Made by a program: the position numbers and the translations under genes
Origin: an uncultured Ruminococcus sp.
Lineage (GTDB): Bacteria; Bacillota_A; Clostridia; Oscillospirales; Acutalibacteraceae
Direction: 5' to 3'
Assembly (NCBI GenBank): GCA_902773395.1
Contig: CACYEJ010000390.1
Coordinates: forward strand, 1-8,825
DNA length: 8,825 nt
Shown: positions 5,080 to 8,825 of the stretch, one piece after another
Layout of the letters: each line of letters starts with the position of its first letter
Position numbering within the stretch: the first letter of the stretch is position 1
The notes under the pieces: generated by a model
Seen by the model: the letters and a program-made list of their open reading frames with translations, nothing else
Databases searched by the model: none
Told to the model about the DNA's origin: nothing

Positions 5080-6429
5080 TTAAAGATTCTTTAACAAATC
5101 AACTATCTTCTCAAAGTGCATTGAGTGCGAAGCCTTCACAAGTATAACATCTCCCTTGTGAAGAACAGCGTCAATCTCCTCCGCTGCCTGCTCAACTGTT
5201 TCAAAATGATGTCTTTCAATCTCCCCTGCACAGTCGCCAATGTGCTTTGCAAGCTCACCAATCGTAACAATCACATCTACACCGCATTTAACCGCAAACT
5301 CGCCTACTTCCTTGTGAAGAGCAATCTCATTCTCTCCCAGCTCCTTCATGTCGCCAAGCACAGCTACCTTTCTGCCGCCCTTAATGTTGCACAGTGTTTC
5401 CAATGCTGCCTTTACGGAAGTCGGGTTAGCGTTGTAGCAGTCGTCAATTATCCTGAACAGCTCAGTTGAAATCAGGTTCGCACGGCTGCCTACTGTAGTG
5501 TAGCTCGCAATACCCTTTACAATGCTTTCGTCACTCATGTTCATAGCTTTGCCTACTGCCGCTGCACAAAGAGCATTTGCCGCCATGTAATTACCAAGTG
5601 CCGGAATAGTTACATCAAGCTTTTTTCCGTCAAAGCAAATTGTACAGGCAACACTGTTTTCGCCGCTGTTCTCTATATTTTCGGCGTAGTAGTCGTTCTG
5701 AGTGCCAAGTCCGTAGGTTGCCGTTACATTTTTGAGTGTTGCCAGTTTATCGTCATCGCCGTTCACAAAAATCAGAGCGTCATCTTCCTTGTAGCTGAAC
5801 ATCTCGGTTTTCGCTTTAAGCACGCCGTCACGGTCTTTAAGATTCTCCAAATGACAGCAGCCGATATTTGTAAGCACACATACGGTAGGTCTTACCATTT
5901 TGCTAAGACGTGTCATCTCACCAAAATCACTTATACCCATTTCAACAACTGCTATCTCCGTATCCTCAGGCATTGACAGCAGCGTGAGAGGAACACCAAG
6001 CTCATTGTTAAAATTGCCCTTTGTTTTATGTACAGTAAATTCTTGACTCAAAACAGCAGCAATCATCTCTTTTGTGCTGGTTTTGCCAACGCTGCCTGTA
6101 ATACCTACTACCTCGATATTACAAAACAGACTTCTATAGTACTCCGCAATATCCTTTATTGCCTGCTCGCTCGAACGCACAAGAATATACGGATAATCCA
6201 CAGACTGCACCTGCTCGCTCAACACGCACAAAGCTCCCTGCTCGTATGCTTTATTAATATACAGATGACCGTCTGTTCGTTCGCCCTTAATCGCAACGAA
6301 GAGCGAACCCTCTTCAACCAACCTGCTGTCTATCACAACATTCTTTACAGTCGCCGTAAGCTTCGACTTATCGCCGATATATTGACCGCCGCAAGCCTCT
6401 GCAATCTCTCCCAATGTAAACGGTTTCAT
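5080..6429 (-). CDS. murF: UDP-N-acetylmuramoyl-tripeptide--D-alanyl-D-alanine ligase
   Basis: MurF (449 residues, normal length) uses ATP to add the D-Ala-D-Ala dipeptide to UDP-MurNAc-tripeptide, the last cytoplasmic step of the peptidoglycan precursor. The three Mur ligase domains are visible: an N-terminal UDP-binding part with VVIDSR at 31-36 and GSLFVAIKGERTDGH at 41-55; the central ATPase with P-loop GITGSVGKTST (109-119, K116), NFNNELGVP (139-147), TNIG..H (187-193) and AKTE, where K207 is the likely carbamylated Lys; and a C-terminal domain with DDCYNANPTS (329-338) and VLGDMKELGE (357-366). The usual KGSR near the C-terminus is KASH here. The start lies 2 nt after the ddl stop (TAATAATG), indicating translational coupling, with a weak GGTGAG ribosome site. 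Confidence 0.95.
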   Translation of the reverse strand: MKPFTLGEIAEACGGQYIGDKSKLTATVKNVVIDSRLVEEGSLFVAIKGERTDGHLYINKAYEQGALCVLSEQVQSVDYPYILVRSSEQAIKDIAEYYRSLFCNIEVVGITGSVGKTSTKEMIAAVLSQEFTVHKTKGNFNNELGVPLTLLSMPEDTEIAVVEMGISDFGEMTRLSKMVRPTVCVLTNIGCCHLENLKDRDGVLKAKTEMFSYKEDDALIFVNGDDDKLATLKNVTATYGLGTQNDYYAENIENSGENSVACTICFDGKKLDVTIPALGNYMAANALCAAAVGKAMNMSDESIVKGIASYTTVGSRANLISTELFRIIDDCYNANPTSVKAALETLCNIKGGRKVAVLGDMKELGENEIALHKEVGEFAVKCGVDVIVTIGELAKHIGDCAGEIERHHFETVEQAAEEIDAVLHKGDVILVKASHSMHFEKIVDLLKNL

Positions 6430-6431
6430 TA

Positions 6432-7484
6432 TTACTCACCATACTTTCTGAGTGACACTTCTACAATTTTATCGCAAAGCTCCTCATAGCCAATGCCAAT
6501 TGCAGCAGCCTCCTGAGGAATAAGACTTGCACTAGTCATGCCGGGAAGAGTATTCGCTTCAAGAGCATAGCTTCTGCCCTCGCTGTCAAGCAGAAAATCA
6601 ACTCTGCCGTATGCTTCAAGCTGCAACGCCTTGTACGCTTTTTCGGCTTCATTCTGCAAACGCTTAGTAGTTTCTTCGTCAAGCTCTGCCGGACAAACCT
6701 CGTCTGTCTTGCCGCTCTGATATTTATTTACGTAATCATAGAAACCCTCTTTGGGGATAATCTCAATAATCGGGAGAGCCTTGCCGTCAATAACTCCGAT
6801 TGAAAATTCTCTTCCCTTGATATACTGCTCAACGAGAACCTCAGTTTCAAACACAAACGCTTCGTCCATAGCCTTGATGAAATCCGCCTTGTTTTCCACA
6901 ATCGACACACCAACGCTGCTGCCGCCTGAGCAGGGCTTTACAACGCAGGGGAAAACGTTCCACTGAGCCAATCTGCCGTTGTTCTTATCCTCCGGCTTAA
7001 AGCACTCGCCTGCCGGTGTGCCTACTCCGTGATTCAAAAAGATACTTTTTGTAATACCCTTATTCATAGCTACAGCACTTCCGAGATATCCGCTGCCTGT
7101 ATACTTAATGCCAAGCAAGTCAAAGGTAGCCTGCAATCTGCCGTTTTCGCCGTTTTCGCCGTGGAGAGCAAGGAAACAAATATCAGCATAACGACAGATA
7201 TCCTCTACATGCTCGCCTAAGAAGCGTTCCGACTTATCACGTCTTTGAGCCTTGATTTTTTTCAAATCAGGAATCATCTCACGCACGCCCAAGTTCTCCG
7301 TAAAGTCATAGCCCTCTTCAAAGAGCGCGTTAATATCACACTCGTCATGCTCATAGCCCATAAACACATCAAGCAAAACAACCCTATGTCCACGCTTTCT
7401 CAAAGCGCCTGCTACCATTTTGCCCGATGTAATAGATACGTCACGTTCGGTGCTAAGACCGCCTGCAAGAACAACTATATTCAT
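6432..7484 (-). CDS. ddl: D-alanine--D-alanine ligase
   Basis: This 350-residue ATP-grasp enzyme joins two D-alanines for use by MurF, the next gene. Family motifs are present in order: LAGGLSTERDVS (6-17, with E14), HGENGENG (108-115), KPCSGGSSVGV (183-193), VEQYIKGREFSIGV (218-231), the omega loop GFYDYVNKY (247-255), RVDFLLD (294-300) and EANTLPGMT (309-317). Tyr255 in the loop is the residue kept in D-Ala-D-Ala ligases and changed to Phe in D-lactate ligases, so a vancomycin-resistance-type D-Lac enzyme is unlikely. It is longer than E. coli DdlB (306), largely through extra sequence at about 43-100. ACGGAGG lies 10 nt before the ATG. Confidence 0.95.
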   Translation of the reverse strand: MNIVVLAGGLSTERDVSITSGKMVAGALRKRGHRVVLLDVFMGYEHDECDINALFEEGYDFTENLGVREMIPDLKKIKAQRRDKSERFLGEHVEDICRYADICFLALHGENGENGRLQATFDLLGIKYTGSGYLGSAVAMNKGITKSIFLNHGVGTPAGECFKPEDKNNGRLAQWNVFPCVVKPCSGGSSVGVSIVENKADFIKAMDEAFVFETEVLVEQYIKGREFSIGVIDGKALPIIEIIPKEGFYDYVNKYQSGKTDEVCPAELDEETTKRLQNEAEKAYKALQLEAYGRVDFLLDSEGRSYALEANTLPGMTSASLIPQEAAAIGIGYEELCDKIVEVSLRKYGE

Positions 7485-7526
7485 AATTTAAAAGCCTCCG
7501 TAATTTCTCTTATGCTTCGTTAGATA

Positions 7527-8543
7527 TTATTTTTTCTCGCTCAATGTCACTAAACTGAATCTCACGTTTGTATCAATAATATAACGATAATTTTTATTTG
7601 TAGAATTTTTATCCGTCCACTTGACATTTTCCTTAAATGAAGAGTAGCTCTCCTCATGGTGAAGCGAAACAGGGGCATTATGCGGAATGACAACATTCAC
7701 GCTTCCTGTTTCTGAGGTCACGCTCACATTTCCCTTTACCGTGTTAAAATCCAGATTAAGGGTAGACGTCTGCATATCGGCAGTCAAGCCGCCTGTTATG
7801 TTTTTTAAATTATAAGTACCGCTTGAGGAAAGCAGCTTTATATATGTCGAATTAAGACGGTCAATATTCATTGTAGTCGATTCTGCGGAAATGTCAATAC
7901 TTCCTCTCGAAAAAATGCTTTCCGAGTTAAATAAAGTACTGCACATTTCAAATGTAAAATCTCCGGCGGTGAGCTTTCCGGATTTAACGGTAGTATCGAG
8001 CAGATTAAAGGAGATATCCATTGAACTGTCAATATCGCCCAAATCAACGGTACACTTGTTGGTATTCACGGAATAACCGCCCTTGTAATCTTCGGGTATC
8101 TCTATAGTAACAGCCACACCGTTAGCGGCGGCTGTTTCGTCCGTCCAATTGGTAATAACATACAGCGAACCGTTTCTCGCAGCCGTATGGAGAAACACCT
8201 TATTCAAAAGCTTTTCGGGACAATCAATATAGATTTTCATATCATCGGAAGTTGTCGGCTTAAAGTTCACCGCACATTTTTCAGCATAAATCTCCAAAGT
8301 GTGAAATTCATTAAGCGGATAGTAAACAGTTTTATCCTTTGTGAAAGCAGCGCCGCTTGTCAAGTCGGGGAAATCACTTTTTTCAAACTCATAATTCTTA
8401 TCGCCGAACTGCAAATTCTCCTCGATAATCTCGTAAATCTGCCCCATATTGACATCAGCCCTATGAACAATTATACCGCCTGTAACAGCAAAAACCAATC
8501 CTACGGCAAGCGCAATATAAAACAGAGTAAACAGCTTTTTCAT
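7527..8543 (-). CDS. DUF4097-like membrane-anchored beta-strand protein
   Basis: This 338-residue protein opens with a short basic end (MKK) and a hydrophobic segment at about 4-26, which should be an uncleaved anchor or signal; no lipobox cysteine is seen. The rest, from about residue 90 on, is a series of short beta strands rich in Ser/Thr/Asn/Val with repeated turns (for example VSVTSETGSVNVVIP near the end), the pattern of the DUF4097 'putative adhesin' fold, a right-handed beta solenoid. Such proteins are often encoded beside DUF1700 membrane proteins and PadR regulators, which fits the neighbour. Its start codon directly follows the upstream stop codon (TAAATG) with GGGAGGAG as ribosome site. 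The molecular role is unknown; sensing or binding at the cell envelope is inference. Confidence 0.75.
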   Translation of the reverse strand: MKKLFTLFYIALAVGLVFAVTGGIIVHRADVNMGQIYEIIEENLQFGDKNYEFEKSDFPDLTSGAAFTKDKTVYYPLNEFHTLEIYAEKCAVNFKPTTSDDMKIYIDCPEKLLNKVFLHTAARNGSLYVITNWTDETAAANGVAVTIEIPEDYKGGYSVNTNKCTVDLGDIDSSMDISFNLLDTTVKSGKLTAGDFTFEMCSTLFNSESIFSRGSIDISAESTTMNIDRLNSTYIKLLSSSGTYNLKNITGGLTADMQTSTLNLDFNTVKGNVSVTSETGSVNVVIPHNAPVSLHHEESYSSFKENVKWTDKNSTNKNYRYIIDTNVRFSLVTLSEKK

Positions 8544-8825
8544 TTATTTGCTCCTCCCTGAGCGATTGGCAAGAACACGCCCCATATAGCGAGGGAAAAG
8601 CTTCACAGCGCTCACTGTAAAGTTCACGGCAAGCATAAAAAGCATGACAAACGCAAACGTAAGAATCACCGCACCAATCCCCAGCAGAATAAAGCCCTTA
8701 TTAAGCACAACCGACACAAACGACACCACGCCGCCCACAGCGCACACCAAGCACAACGCCAGCGAAGCAGCCACAATAATTGCACACACCGCCGCTGCTG
8801 CAGCCTCATACACCACGCAAACAGG
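8544..8825 (-). CDS. DUF1700-like integral membrane protein, C-terminal part (cut by window end)
   Basis: The frame is open to the last base of the window, reading PVCVVYEAA at the edge, so a GTG at 8816 is probably internal and the true start lies outside. The visible 93 or so residues contain two long hydrophobic segments (about AAAAAVCAIIVAASLALC onward, and GFILLGIGAVILTFAFVMLF) and a basic C-terminal tail (PRYMGRVLANRSGRSK) that should face the cytoplasm. This is the layout of the C-terminal half of DUF1700/HAAS-domain proteins, which have a cytoplasmic helical N-terminal domain before the membrane part. The family call depends largely on the adjacent DUF4097-like gene, with which it is exactly abutted. 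It is probably the first visible gene of the ddl-murF operon. Confidence 0.6.
   Translation of the reverse strand, partial: PVCVVYEAAAAAVCAIIVAASLALCLVCAVGGVVSFVSVVLNKGFILLGIGAVILTFAFVMLFMLAVNFTVSAVKLFPRYMGRVLANRSGRSK

Noticed and set aside
6028..6489. 153-codon plus-strand frame opposite murF and the end of ddl
   Set aside because: It is antisense to strongly supported murF and ddl coding sequence and shows no recognisable domain; it is a shadow of those genes.
6432..7484. Vancomycin-resistance type D-Ala-D-Lac ligase instead of a housekeeping ddl
   Set aside because: The omega loop keeps the Tyr (KY, residue 255) typical of D-Ala-D-Ala ligases, and no vanH or vanX-like gene is nearby.

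Overview
The window looks like the chromosome of a low-to-moderate GC, anaerobic-type Firmicute of class Clostridia, most likely Ruminococcus or a relative in the Oscillospiraceae. This is inferred from perfect AGGAGG-type ribosome binding sites, sigma-A-like promoters, the clostridial style of the proteins (DegV, MetY, DUF1700/DUF4097 pair, cytoplasmic M14 peptidase) and the AT-rich repeats between genes. Coding DNA of the main genes is roughly 45% GC; the intergenic DNA and one small gene are much more AT-rich. The species is not proven by anything here.

Layout, left to right. Positions 1-40 hold the first 13 codons of a minus-strand methionyl-tRNA synthetase (metG) with its own strong promoter. 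A Nudix hydrolase of the ADP-ribose pyrophosphatase type (minus) lies just upstream of it, diverging from an M14 zinc peptidase (plus) of the kind used in peptidoglycan recycling. The peptidase converges on a DegV fatty-acid-binding protein (minus) with the two stop codons touching. A 368-nt AT-rich spacer follows, holding the degV promoter and a strong terminator. Next come a small 79-residue AT-rich gene of unknown function and metY (O-acetylhomoserine sulfhydrylase), both minus and probably co-transcribed.

Between metY and murF is a 592-nt non-coding stretch that is unusually rich in repeats and inverted repeats: a 103-bp element with terminal inverted repeats, a duplicated motif close to metY, and a compact structured segment after murF with mutually exclusive hairpins. 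To its right, four minus-strand genes are packed tightly and read as one operon: a DUF1700-like membrane protein (cut by the window end), a DUF4097-like membrane-anchored beta protein, D-alanine--D-alanine ligase (ddl) and murF.

Functionally, ddl and murF make and attach the D-Ala-D-Ala terminus of the peptidoglycan precursor, and the M14 peptidase may act on recycled muropeptides. The DUF1700/DUF4097 pair usually belongs to PadR-controlled envelope modules, so its coupling to ddl-murF is suggestive. metY and metG both concern methionine but are not adjacent. I found no complete, clearly novel multi-gene system. The best candidates for something undescribed are the small low-GC gene at 2929-3168 and the structured repeat elements at 4517-5066.
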